This document shows positions 54,150 through 64,000 of a stretch of 64,000 nucleotides of DNA, piece after piece. The notes under the pieces are model-generated. The model was not told where the DNA came from. It ran no database searches and saw only the letters and a list, made by a program, of their open reading frames with translations. Every line of letters starts with the position of its first letter. The stretch's first letter is position 1. The DNA comes from Bigelowiella natans CCMP2755 (lineage: Eukaryota > Cercozoa > Chlorarachniophyceae): the NCBI GenBank assembly GCA_000320545.1, contig ADNK01002595.1, forward strand, positions 62,001 to 126,000. Reading direction: 5' to 3'. Both the position numbers and the translations under genes were made by a program.

Positions 54150-54858
54150 TCTTGTTGCAATGGGGAAAAACGTTCTTTGAGCATGGCATACCCCTGTCAA
54201 CTAGTAACTGATGCGAGAGGTTCCCACCAGCAAAACTAAATTTAACATCGACTAGATCGATGCTATTCGATCGGAGACTATGATTCGCCGCCTAGAACAT
54301 GTCTAGACAGACGTACCGTTCCGCAAGTAGCCACACGTCATTTTTATATTAGCTATTCAGGCTTGGTCCCCGCCGTCTATATGCGACATGCCAGCTGTAA
54401 TTTTGTTAGTGATATGACGTCAATGCAGCTTGTCGTACCTGAACTATGCCATGCCAGACACGCGAGTAACTGGCACAAAGCACGATGTCCGACAAGTGCT
54501 TTGTTTGCCTATAATTTGCCACATCTAGACATGCGCTGGCTGAAGGCATGCGTGTATACTACCTCTATGAAACTACACATGATTTGATGATATTGTCACA
54601 ATATCGATGAGCTTTATGTATATTGAGATCGCAGGCAAGAAATATGGCAAAAACAGCTAGCTTGAGGAACACTCTAGAGCGGTGTTGCCGGCTGATGTTA
54701 GCCTGATCGCGCGCGGGCTGAGCTTTGGCAGATGGGAAGCGCATAGAAACAATGGCATCGTTGTCAAAAATTACATTTAGCACATATAAATATATATCAC
54801 AACTCAAATCTATCTGTGGGTTAGTTAGAACATCTAGATATTTGTTGTTTTGCACGGT
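54150..54858. other. Intergenic between convergent genes
   Basis: Between the DHHC 3' end (+) and the GH18 3' end (-). No microsatellite longer than a few units. Several CATG/CTAGAC-containing words recur (GTCTAGACAGAC near 54300). No coding exon recognised. Confidence 0.5.
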
Positions 54859-55444
54859 TCAATATCCCTCCGGTACCCCCATTACTGGGAGCTTCATATC
54901 AGGCCCATGAATGCAGCCACCCTGCCTACGGGAAAACACACGGTCAACCTTTGTTGGATCTGGTCTATACAGTTGAACATTAGCTTTGGTTGCAATTTTT
55001 TCGTTCTTATTGAAAAATATCGTTCGCGAATTCTTGAATTCCGAGTATATGTGACTCTGCCACTCGCCATCCCTTTCATTTGAGCACTCGTGCACATCGC
55101 GTGTCAGCGACCAAAGCATCATCAACTGTCGAGGAAAAGAGTACATAAGGAGGAGGAGGAGGAGGAGGATACATATGAATTAGGTTACGAATTCACTTGA
55201 TATCAGTTAGAAGACTATTCTCTACCGACGTACAGTGCGAAGTAAAAGAAATTCAAAGAACATGCACTACTTTTCAATACCTTGCTCCCCTTCGAGGCAG
55301 TATACCTTGCAATGTCAGAGACGGTTTCCAAGGGGGTGACTTGTGTCATCACGCCAACACCAACGTTTTCGTATCCAACGATCTTACCATATCTACAATA
55401 AAAACTTCGTTTGCTGCTATGCTGGGAACAAGGTCTAATGCATA

Positions 55445-55542
<98 letters not shown>

Positions 55543-56317
55543 TGGAACATGAGTAGCACGACCTTTCAAAGAGGTCATGTTGTTCATCCCAGTATCTCAT
55601 GGTGGTAACGTGCTGGATGAGATGCTTTGTCTCTGCAAGGATTTCTTCGTCGTGTGGATTACCTAACCCAGCACAAACGAGGAATTAGTAACATAGGATG
55701 GTTAAGTATTACGGCCTCAACATACTTAAAAGCGTTTATTTGGTGCAGCAAAACCGTAAGGAGGAGGAGGAGGAGGAGCAACATATGTAACTCTCTTCAC
55801 GCTCAACTGGTATGTGACTAACCCATAGTGACATAGGTGACAATCATGTTGGGATCCTCGTGCTTTATGGATTTAATAAGATCGATGAACTTTCCGGAAA
55901 ACTTTGTTTCATCCTATCAGGAGAGAGGAAAGATTGCATGACAACGTTGAAGCACGATATTGCCATTGGAAGTATCATCGTATTCGTTGCGTGCTATACC
56001 ATGCCACTCTCGATATCCATGTCAAATCCGTCGATTCCGTGCATCTTAGCATCTGCAACGATATTCTTTGCGAAGGCAGGGATGTTAACCTGGTCCCAAT
56101 GGCATGTGGGAGAGTCGAGTAGGGATAGCAGCACCTTCTGCACTTTTTTTCGATTCTTAATCTCTGCAATGTCGCTAAATATCTCTTGTTTGCTATAGAC
56201 AAATGTTTGATCAAATTCCCAGCCGCTTGCGTTGTTCATAGACTCCCCATCAAGTGCCCTGATATGTAGAGGATACATTCAAATTAAAATTGAGAATAAA
56301 TTTACCTCTATGCGCGC

Positions 56318-56358
<41 letters not shown>

Positions 56359-56647
56359 TTTACATAATATCGTAATACCTTGGTGCAATGAATGCAATAG
56401 GAATATAATCAATATTTTCAGGAACCTCCTTAAGGCGATATGGCTTAACATCGCCTTCGTAGTAGCCCTCCCAGTAAGCAATAACTTTTTTGTCGCCACT
56501 ATTCCTCACATACTCATTCGATGAGATGGTAACAGCAGCATTTTTATTAGGCTTGAGTCCAGTCGTTGAGAGAACGCGTCCTTGCCTATTGTGCCAGTGC
56601 GAGCTAACTTCCCTAGTTAGGAGCAACAAGGGGAGGAGGGAGAGCAT
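54859..56647 (-). CDS. Secreted GH18 chitinase-like protein
   Basis: Glycoside hydrolase 18 enzymes cleave chitin or related N-acetylglucosamine polymers by substrate-assisted catalysis. Six exons join in phase: 56647-56379, 56258-56000, 55913-55823, 55662-55563, 55392-55281 and 55125-54859, giving 365 residues with stop at 54859-54861. The N-terminus MLSLLPLLLLTREVSS is a likely signal peptide. Strand 1 is KKVIAYWEGYYEG. KVLLSLLDSP is followed by the catalytic motif GIDGFDMDIES, which matches DGxDxDxE with the acid Glu present. Later exons give DPNMIVTYVTMG, TMRYWDEQHD, YENVGVGVMTQVTPLE and MLWSLTRDVHE, fitting the late barrel strands. Secretion to the cell surface or a food vacuole is inferred. 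A CA/CT compound microsatellite lies in the intron at 55450-55540. Confidence 0.9.
55450..55539. repeat. Compound (GT)n(GA)n microsatellite in GH18 intron
   Basis: About 45 bases of GT followed by about 40 of GA; on the sense strand it reads CT then CA. It is one of the longest such tracts in the window. Confidence 0.95.
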
Positions 56648-57369
56648 CCAGCCAAGGTGTGCTTTGAATAATTATGTTCAGCATACTTCTTCGTCGAACC
56701 AAGAGAGAATCTCGTACTTTCTGAGAAATAAACCAAAGATATGTCTTGTCGCATCTTTTTAATGCTAAGAATTTACACAGACTTCATTTATTGTACTCTC
56801 GAGAAAAAGTATATTCGCCTATGCCCCAATTTTGAATTGTCGCAATATGTAATTGGACTACGATTTACAAGTTGGCTGCAAACTTTTTAGGGCGACATTC
56901 ATTATCTTGCGATAACTTGCCAAAACCTCATCGTATTTTTGCCTGTAAAAACTCGGTATTTCCATGAAAACAGGACTGCAGAAATTTGTGCGGTGGCGAG
57001 GAATGGCGTTTTTTATTAGCGACAAGGTGTTGCAACGGGTGTTTTTGATGAGCGACAATGCATGATGACAAAAATAATGGCCTCATCATCTCATCATCAT
57101 CATCGCTCAAGATAAAAAGATAGACTTGGATGAGGATAGAACAGAGCTGAACAGAATGAACAAAACGACCAAGTGCCTGGGCCCTCCCGGTCCTTCTTCT
57201 AAAGCTCGTCAAAAATCCACAAGTGTTGCCAGTTCGCAAGCACATCAATCTCTATGAAGTTTGGAATAGCAGCATGGTTACAAATGATCATAATGCATGT
57301 GCTCCGAGATTAAATCTAATACTTCTGTCTACGTCGTTAAGGTGCAAACGAATTTCGGGCAGGACTTCG
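56648..57369. promoter_or_regulatory. Divergent region of GH18 and fucosyltransferase-like genes
   Basis: About 720 bases between outward-facing start codons, expected to hold both promoters and 5' UTRs. Only a short ATC-type repeat (about 57083-57108). No coding exon recognised. Confidence 0.5.
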
Positions 57370-59152
57370 ATGAGTCGCCTTATTCAGGCAGTAGGTGTTC
57401 TTTACATAGTCTTCTTTACTATAAATTGGTTCCGATTGCTTCCAAGAAAAGAGCAGCAGCAGCTTCCTCATAGCAGTGTCGATCTTGACCAGACTGGCAA
57501 TCACGGCACCGAAAAATCACTGCCATCTCACCAAACAGTCGAACCACAATTAAGGGATAAGGTACGTAGGAGTGGCTCTCTGAGCATGTACGCGCCGTCT
57601 CGTCCTATCGAATTCGATGTATCCGGACCGAGCGAAAATGCACAAGTAAAAGGTGCTGGGGTTCTTAGCAATCGTACCAGACGATTCTGGATCAGGATCA
57701 ACGATGGATGGCACGGTTTCTTCGCTCAATTCCTTGTGGTTATGAACGAGATATGTTATGCCGAGCAACACGGTCTAGTTCCATACATCTTTATCGACGG
57801 TTCTACAGAGCGCCACGGACCAAACCGCTATTTTGACGTCACGTCTGGAAATAACATATGGGAATACTATTTCCTACCCATCTCATCAGAGCCACCCCCA
57901 ACTACACTGAAGGAACGAAAAAAGGACTTAACGTTTAACTGGGATCAGGAACGAGCTCATCATATTTCCCGTGATGCTATCAAAGCGTACGTTGTATACG
58001 ATAATAAGCATATATCAGAGACCACATGCAGAACGAGTGCACATACATATAACATAAATATGCGCCATACAACTTATATAAGTTCACATGGTTAGACGTA
58101 GGAGCAAAACTAACCTCTTCGCCTTATCAAATTCCTTTATCTACCCCCAGTTACTACTACGGACATTCTTTCGATGGGAAATCAAACAAGAAGCGGTTCA
58201 GGAGCAACCGCTACGATGACTCATTCTACTACCACCATCGTTCCCTTGCCCACAGAGTTCTTGATGCATATTTGCGGCTAAAGCCACAGATTTTTAATGA
58301 AACACAAGATTTTGTGCGAGAGAGGTTCATAGGGAAGACGGTTTTAGGGGTGCACATGCGCGGGACCGATAAGATCGCATCCGCCGGTGGCGGAATGGTA
58401 ATCCCTGCAGCAAAGTATGCAGTCTACATCCAAGAGTAATGTTTCACGAAAGCATGCAAGAATAGTATGGACGATGAGAAGGAGGATCTTTCATATTTGA
58501 AAGTTTTTGAAAACATTATGCTGTGACACATTCCACGTTTAAGCTTTTTTTCCCTTTCTTTTTTTGCCATTTTTTTTTTAAGATTTAGCAGTGCAGCCAG
58601 AAATCTTATAATATGCACCAACACCTTAGATTCTTGAAGTGGGCAGCTGAATCACCAAATGTTGGCATTACTAATGCAGCTGTCTTCATCGCCACAGAAT
58701 CTCAATCTCTCCTCGATACGTTAGTGGCGACACTAGAGGAGAAATACGAGGCCTTTGGCGTGAAGAAGGGAGCAAATTCAATAATCATAACGCGTGAGGT
58801 GCTTCGATCTCCGAAGTACTTTACCAGACGTGGACAACGTTTAGAGCAAAATATCTTTCTTGACAGCTCCACTGGGGGAGGATACCAAAAGGGCAAAGAC
58901 GTATTGATCGACGCGTTGCTGATGAGCCAGTGCGACTTCTTGATCCACGGTGCGTCTTCTGTGTCAGAAGCTGCTTTCTGGTTCAACCTGGCTCTCCATA
59001 ACAGCTCGGTGCATTTACAATATGAAGATCATGAGGATGTAGCCAAGCAGATGGCGGCAAAAGAAAATGATGATAACAGGAACCAGGGAGGTTGGGATTC
59101 GTCATTGTCATCTTATCCATGGAACCGCTTAACCAGCTTTCATCGAGTGTAG
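57370..59152 (+). CDS. Type II membrane fucosyltransferase-like enzyme
   Basis: Three exons in phase, 57370-57986, 58151-58435 and 58597-59152, make 485 residues. The ATG at 57370 starts MSRLIQAVGVLYIVFFTINW, a single N-terminal anchor typical of Golgi glycosyltransferases, followed by a Gln/Ser-rich stem. The catalytic part begins RINDGWHGFFAQFLVVMNEI. It includes FVRERFIGKTVLGVHMRGTD, the HxRxTDK signature of alpha-1,6-fucosyltransferase (FUT8/NodZ) and related GDP-fucose enzymes. Near the C-terminus, LMSQCDFLIHGASSVSEAAF fits the nucleotide-sugar binding Ser-rich motif of that fold. Donor and acceptor are inferred from family only. Introns here are short and almost free of microsatellites. 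The upstream frame from 57223 lacks support as coding. Confidence 0.8.
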
Positions 59153-59775
59153 CATCAGAAGTGGCAGCCCAACAGGAGATAGCGTTCTTAAACATATTCA
59201 TCCTGAATATCATGCACACGTGTTATACCGTCTTGCTTCAACATCCATATCATTTCCCTCAAATTGCCCTGTTCTACAAGAGCCTTCCTAGCTTCGCTCA
59301 TTTGCTGTGTGCCACTCAATTTTCCAGAGATTAGATGTACAAATGTGCATGTCGCAAGAATCATGGTGCCACTGTTCAATGCAAGATGAACTTGTGTTGA
59401 CATACATGACACGCCCTTGATCTATTTTGCTGTTGACTTTTTTGAATTGCCAAGAAGCAGAAAAATACCAGCACGGGCAACACATCGTATTATGCATCTA
59501 TACACCGCATTTGTTCGTGTTTCTGTGCTCTCATGACGTGCTGCGCACCTTGATTGCTTGGAAAATGATTCATGGAAGATGTGCAGGCAATGCGCTGACA
59601 TGTTCAACAGTCAAAATTCACATTCCTGATGGCGAATCGAATGAATGCACACCTAGCACACCAATGATAGACATGCAATATGATATATATATATATATTT
59701 AAGCGCTGTAGCCGCTGCATTGCACAGCTACATTAGGATGACCATTGGAAAAATTTAAACATTTCATTACATCCG

Positions 59776-59829
<54 letters not shown>

Positions 59830-60112
59830 CCATATTGCTGTGTCTATTATACCATGCGCGAAACACACGAGTCTAGGAGTGGGCAACATCAGTGCAATTA
59901 GTTCTTAAGTTGTCTTGAGTTGGATACAAAGGATGAGTGAAACTTTCCTGCCCAAATCTCATCGCAGGCCAACGAAAGATCGCACCGAGGAGTTCCGCTT
60001 CGTTCCGTGCCCCATTGAGTGACCATCGAAAAAAAAATGATAAATGTGTGCAATGAACGACTTTGCGCAACTCTCCAAACCCACGGACAACGTCCCCTCC
60101 TAGCACCTTTCC
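59153..60112. other. Intergenic with a fold-back element
   Basis: Follows the fucosyltransferase-like gene. It holds the fold-back element at 59662-59847 with an inner (TA)n. The stretch 59880-60060 may be decayed sequence of the adjacent ATPase remnant, but I cannot align it to the family. No intact exon recognised. Confidence 0.5.
59662..59847. repeat. Fold-back element copy C
   Basis: Left arm ATAGACATGCAATATG (59667-59682) and right arm CATATTGCTGTGTCTAT (59831-59847) are imperfect inverted repeats. The middle is mostly TA tract. It resembles a short MITE-like element. Confidence 0.7.
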
Positions 60113-60899
60113 AGCCCATTGCACTGGGACATTAGTGCGACTGCTCGTTTCGTGCTACTTCTGGGACCAGTTTCATCCATCTTCGATTTTCTCACCTTCT
60201 ACCTCGCTTATTGGCAGCGGTCGGGGCGCGAAGACCCGCTAGCCCGGCCGTGTTTCGAACCGCATTGTTTGTCGAGGGCATTCTCTCACAGATGTTCATC
60301 GTTCTTGTCCTCAGAACTGCTGTGCCTGAATCGGCACCTAATCGAGTCATTCCCCTCTGATTCACACTAACGCGGCGAAATCAGCAGCCGGAGCCTAATT
60401 AGTGGCAACAGTACACCTACATCGGCTATCGTCACAGCAGCAGCTGCTAGGGAGTCAACACCGCCACAGCTTGCGTTTTACTACTATCGCCCGTTGCATC
60501 AATCCGATCATGGCTTCGTGGCAGTTCTAATCGGGTGAGGAGCAAGATAGCGATCGGTTTTGATGTTGATGCCGATGATGATGATAATGATGGTGATGAC
60601 GACGGCGGTGTCGGTGGTAGGGGTTATAATGGATGGTGATATTAGTATGTTTACGTTTATTTTCTTATTTCCCCTCCCCTGATTCGTTGGACCCAGGAGA
60701 GAGGCGGGCCTTCAGTGTTGCTAGTCGTCGTGACGGTATTGATGGGTATGATATCTGTCACCCTAACACAAAAATCCCTGTCGTTGGCGATGAGCTGGAG
60801 TTCGTCAATCTTCCTGCTCAATATTGGCCATGGCTTCTGACCATCATAGTGTTGTATTGCTCGCTCAGTGCAAGGGCGTTGCAGAGGTCTTTCCATGCA
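60113..60899 (+). pseudogene. Remnant of an MgtA-type P-type ATPase, C-terminal part
   Basis: MgtA-type pumps import Mg2+ at the cost of ATP. Only the C-terminal membrane half is visible, in several frames. The first piece, PLHWDISATARFVLLLGPVS plus SIFDFLTFYLAYW (60113-60222), matches the rFmxxxGPISSiFD region. In a different frame, FRTALFVEGILSQMFIVLVL plus RTAVPESAPNRVIPL (about 60250-60355) matches the next two spans, ending in a TGA. Another piece, SVLLVVVTVLMGMISVTL (about 60714), then in yet another frame ELEFVNLPAQYWPWLLTIIV plus LYCSLSARALQ (about 60797-60890), matches the last span pair. No nucleotide-binding or phosphorylation domain is present upstream. Frameshifts and stops suggest a pseudogene. 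Unseen tiny introns or assembly indels are the alternatives. Confidence 0.65.
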
Positions 60900-62138
60900 T
60901 TGGGGGTTTTTGAGTTTTGAGTCATCATCACACTTACCGACCGACTACCGCACAGCAGGACATCCATCCATCCATCCCTCCCTTTTTGTCCTACGACAAC
61001 GGTAAAACAACGAAAAATCGATGACGAGGCCCTCGAATTGTATCGGACGCTCCAGTTTCTCCACGATGATTTCTTGATTTCCAGCCACTGGATTTTGGAA
61101 ATGTGGTGCTTCAAGTTTCTGTCTTTCTTTCTTTTTTGTGTGTTCTCATTACAACACGAACGCTCTCAATTTTTGTATGACGACAAGTTGCACAACAGGT
61201 CGATGGGCACACAAATAGGATTCTTGTGTTAAGGGCTAATAGCTACCATATGTGCCAAACATACCCCTTCCTCGTTCCGATACTACCGGTTTATGTATAA
61301 ATTTTAGATGAAAAAGAGTACTTTTTTGAATTAATTCTAACTTAATTGGAGTTTTCTCATCCTATCCTCCTGAGGAGATTGTGAGGAGATCCCGGAAAGT
61401 TTTCATGCAAACACTGGATGGCTATAAAAAACCAAAGCCGAATCCTAAAGAGGTGAATGGGCAATTTTCACCATATACATACAAAATGGGCTTTATATGA
61501 TTTGAAACAAAGGCCACTTGTTTATATTTATTACTCAGCTGCAAATAATGCCGTCTTACATTTCAGCTTAATTCTGTACATTCTTATTTTATTTACGGGA
61601 CCAAGTCAATGTCACAGAACACAAAATATAAAATGAGATCGTAAATGAAGGATATTTTTCATACTTTTATTCTTTTCTTTCCTAGAAAATAACCTGAATT
61701 TAGGTCTGCTCTTTGTTCTCTCTAGGAGAAGAGTTTTTTCAGTCTTAGTTGTTCAAAATATTCTTTATGTTAAGTAAATTGTACTATTATTATATACCAT
61801 AGTTTTATCATAACGACCATGAGTAAAAACCTTTTATTACCCGAAGTCGGTCTTTGATGAAATATAAAATGTATATTCTAGATCTGAATAGGGTTTAATC
61901 GCGCATGTAGGGAAATTCAGAATGGTAATTGCAATCTTTGTATTAATATTTCGTCGAATGTGCTAGAATATAAATGTACGTCATGCCCCCACAACATAAA
62001 ATAAAACGAATTAGCAGTTACCCATGAATGCGTTCAACGATTTTATGGTTGGTTTTTTCTTGGTAGAGTCTTGAGGCAGAACCCAACCGGATCCACCTCC
62101 CAAAAATGTACCAGCAGATCAACGCACCTAAGTCCAAC
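60900..62138. promoter_or_regulatory. AT-rich region upstream of cytochrome c6
   Basis: About 1.2 kb. From 61230 on it is clearly AT-rich and contains none of the microsatellites common elsewhere. It should include the c6 promoter and 5' UTR. A hydrophobic frame near 61100 (FKFLSFFLFCVF) has no family match. No regulatory motif can be named. Confidence 0.5.
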
Positions 62139-62603
62139 ATGAAGAAGACTCTTCTTACGGCCTCCGTGGCTCTCAACGCTCTCCTCGTTGTTGCTTTGTG
62201 CTTCATGGCATTCTCTGGCAACACCCTTGCAGCACCTGTTCGCTCTGTGAGCGTGAACTCCCAGGTTGGCCGAAGGGCTGCAATGGGAGGTGCTGCTGCT
62301 GGAATGGGGCTTGCTGCTACCCGCATGGCTAAGGCTGTCAACCCTACCTCTATCTTCGAGACCAACTGTGGAGCTTGCCACCAGGGAGGTGGAAACAACA
62401 TTATCACTGGACACACTCTTTCCAAGACCGCTATGGAGCAATACCTTGATGGCGGATGGAACAAGGAGTCCATCGAGTACCAAATCCGCAACGGTAAGGG
62501 ACCTATGCCTGCTTGGGAGGGAGTTCTTTCCGATGAAGAAATTAAGGCTATGACCGAGTGGGTTTACGAACAGTCCACCACCACCTTCAAGGATGTCAAC
62601 TAA
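62139..62603 (+). CDS. petJ: Cytochrome c6, plastid lumen, with multi-part presequence
   Basis: Soluble haem protein that carries electrons from cytochrome b6f to photosystem I in the thylakoid lumen. The frame is uninterrupted, 154 residues from ATG 62139; an in-frame ATG at 62106 would add 11. The mature part has NCGACHQGG (CxxCH haem site), MEQYLDGGW, ESIEYQIRNGKGPMPAWEG (axial Met in GPMPAWEG) and a C-terminal helix, about 88 residues as usual. The presequence shows a first hydrophobic signal (TLLTASVALNALLVVALCFM) and a Ser/Val/Arg segment (APVRSVSVNSQVG). It ends in a twin-arginine-like lumen signal (GRRAAMGGAAAGMGL) with AKA before the mature protein. This implies import across ER-derived, envelope and thylakoid membranes. 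No Phe follows the first cleavage site. The lack of introns contrasts with its neighbours. Confidence 0.95.
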   Translation: MKKTLLTASVALNALLVVALCFMAFSGNTLAAPVRSVSVNSQVGRRAAMGGAAAGMGLAATRMAKAVNPTSIFETNCGACHQGGGNNIITGHTLSKTAMEQYLDGGWNKESIEYQIRNGKGPMPAWEGVLSDEEIKAMTEWVYEQSTTTFKDVN

Positions 62604-62943
62604 ACTAAGTTAAAAAAGAGTTTAGAGCAACACTTTGGATTCTGTTTTATTGATGCCGCATTCTGGAATTTTAATTTAGACGAATCATTCATATGATAGA
62701 AAATATTGTGTTTATCACAGCTACGTGAGCCCCTTTCAGTGATTCAGGACTTGTATTGCGCTATTGTTGCTTGAACTTGCAGCCATCCAGCACAACACGG
62801 CGTTGTGACATACCGGGTTACGTACATATTCATACCCAGACAACATACATGTCTAGATGTGTATTCACAAAGTGTGCATGTATGTGTATGAAAGTACGTC
62901 TAAATATGTGCATGCGCTAGCATATGTATATTTATTAACACAC

Positions 62944-62974
62944 GCTAGCACGCACGCTCCAAAGCCGTGCTAGC
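62944..62974. repeat. Perfect 9-bp inverted repeat (hairpin)
   Basis: GCTAGCACG (62944-62952) and CGTGCTAGC (62966-62974) are exact reverse complements around a 13-base loop, about 340 bases after the c6 stop. Confidence 0.85.
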
Positions 62975-63150
62975 TAGCTAGTGCATGTTGTGTTGCGGTC
63001 GTACAAACGCCATGTGATGACAGTCGAGCACGCCTAGCACGCATGCTGCGTCGATCGGTGCGTACATGTTTATGCATGTTGAGATCTAGAGATGTCCACA
63101 TCGCATCTAGACATCACGCACAACACTACTAGACTAGAACATGCTAGGAT

Positions 63151-63205
63151 TATAGACATGTAATACCATATATATAATATACATGTGCTATTGCTGTGTC
63201 TATTG
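63151..63205. repeat. Fold-back element copy A
   Basis: Begins TATAGACATGTAATACC and ends TATTGCTGTGTCTATTG; the ends are imperfect inverted repeats around a TA-rich centre. Confidence 0.75.
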
Positions 63206-63241
63206 TAAATCTATTCTAGCGAAAAAGAAGGGGATACTTAT

Positions 63242-63294
63242 TATAGACATGTAATACCACATGTGTAATATGTGTGCTATTACTGTGTCTATTG
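63242..63294. repeat. Fold-back element copy B
   Basis: Begins TATAGACATGTAATACC and ends TATTACTGTGTCTATTG. It is a near copy of the element at 63151, about 90 bases away in the same orientation. Confidence 0.75.
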
Positions 63295-63732
63295 TTCTAT
63301 CAGGTCACACGCTCTGCACTACGCTAGCTAGCTACAGCGTAGTACGATATACAGCTACATACTCGATCTAGTTACGTTGTCTGCTAGTCTGCTAGTAGTT
63401 GATGATGCTGCATGTCTTGCGCAGTGGCGATGATCGATTCCTGATCATTAAGCTAGCAATGTTGCTGTCGTCGTGATGTTGTCATGCTAGCATATGCATG
63501 TTGCTTGCACATGCTTGGTGCAGAACGATGCATAGCTAATAGCTTGTTTCTTTCATGGAGCTGTCGCAGGGGGGCAGAACTTTTGCAATGGTTCCAAGTG
63601 CGAACGCAGCCGTAATCGGCATTGTCAGGTTGCCATTCATGTCTCCAATCTACAAAGTATGTGAACAAACAAGGCATTTGTGCATGAACGTGCACTTGTG
63701 TGTGTTTGTGCATGATGTGAGAGAGGAACTGG

Positions 63733-63793
<61 letters not shown>

Positions 63794-64000
63794 TGAATAA
63801 ATGAGTTGTCACACCACAACAATATCTGCTATTGCCGAGATCACCCCATTAAGCACTGCTACCGCGACCTGAGCCATAAAAAAATGCTTATAATTTTCAG
63901 GGAGACAAAACCAAAGATCTAAAAATTCGGATGGAAAAGATGAGTTTTGATGTACATGACTGACCCGACGACAAGGGCATGTCACACTGCTAAGAATGAT

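Larger units (their letters stand above)
62604..64000. other. 3' flank rich in palindromes and fold-back repeats
   Basis: After the c6 stop, about 62820-63540 is crowded with GCTAGC, CATGCA and CTAGAC words, a strong hairpin, and two copies of the fold-back element. A (TG)n(AG)n tract lies at about 63732-63790. No intact gene is recognised to the window end. A frame at 63555-63700 (GGRTFAMVPSANAAVIGIVR, then LPFMSPIYKV) is too short to judge. Confidence 0.55.

Noticed and set aside
54363-54587. 74-codon frame between the DHHC and GH18 genes
   Set aside because: Cys/His/Met-rich, no family match, and no sign of splice or codon bias.
62043-62483. Minus-strand frames opposite cytochrome c6
   Set aside because: Open only because of the strong codon bias of the c6 gene; the plus strand has the haem motif and full-length protein.
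1-64000. tRNA, rRNA genes or intact transposons
   Set aside because: No tRNA box pattern, rRNA stretch, transposase or reverse transcriptase motif was seen on either strand by eye; a covariance-model scan would be needed to exclude tRNAs fully.

Overview
This window is nuclear DNA of a eukaryote, most likely a single-celled flagellate alga with a secondary plastid. Three things point there. A cytochrome c6 gene (62139-62603) carries a multi-part presequence for plastid lumen import. Almost every other gene is cut into many short exons by GT-AG introns. A polycystin-type channel gene is present, a family often tied to flagella. The c6 presequence lacks the Phe-type cleavage motif usual in diatoms. 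That and the intron density suggest a chlorarachniophyte or a non-diatom ochrophyte, but the sequence does not settle the lineage.

Layout: 1-4648 (+) mitochondrial phosphate-carrier-like protein, 5' end outside the window; 5421-8695 (-) pirin; 9376-15193 (+) a U-box / ankyrin / Sel1 protein; 16201-20269 (-) aspartate-semialdehyde dehydrogenase; 21121-45266 (+) a very large coiled-coil / ankyrin / polycystin cation channel, probably one gene; 45911-49445 (-) a tyrosine-kinase-like protein kinase with 11 Sel1 repeats; 50100-54149 (+) DHHC palmitoyltransferase; 54859-56647 (-) secreted GH18 chitinase-like protein; 57370-59152 (+) Golgi-type fucosyltransferase-like enzyme; 60113-60899 (+) remains of an MgtA-type P-type ATPase; 62139-62603 (+) cytochrome c6. 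The last part holds palindromes and small fold-back repeats.

Gene models were built by hand: known protein motifs were joined across GT...AG boundaries and the reading phase was checked. The kinase (7 exons), GH18 (6 exons) and fucosyltransferase (3 exons) models are phase-consistent throughout. The carrier, the U-box gene and the channel are consistent over most of their length, with the weak joints named in each entry. The genes do not form one pathway. The common theme is signalling and scaffolding (U-box ligase, Sel1 kinase, ankyrin channel, palmitoyltransferase) beside housekeeping enzymes.

Microsatellites (TA, CT/GA, CA/GT, ATG/CAT, CTC/GAG) are extremely abundant and sit almost entirely in introns and intergenic DNA. 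Most short open frames made of Ser, His, Asp, Ile-Tyr or Arg-Glu runs are translations of these and are not genes.
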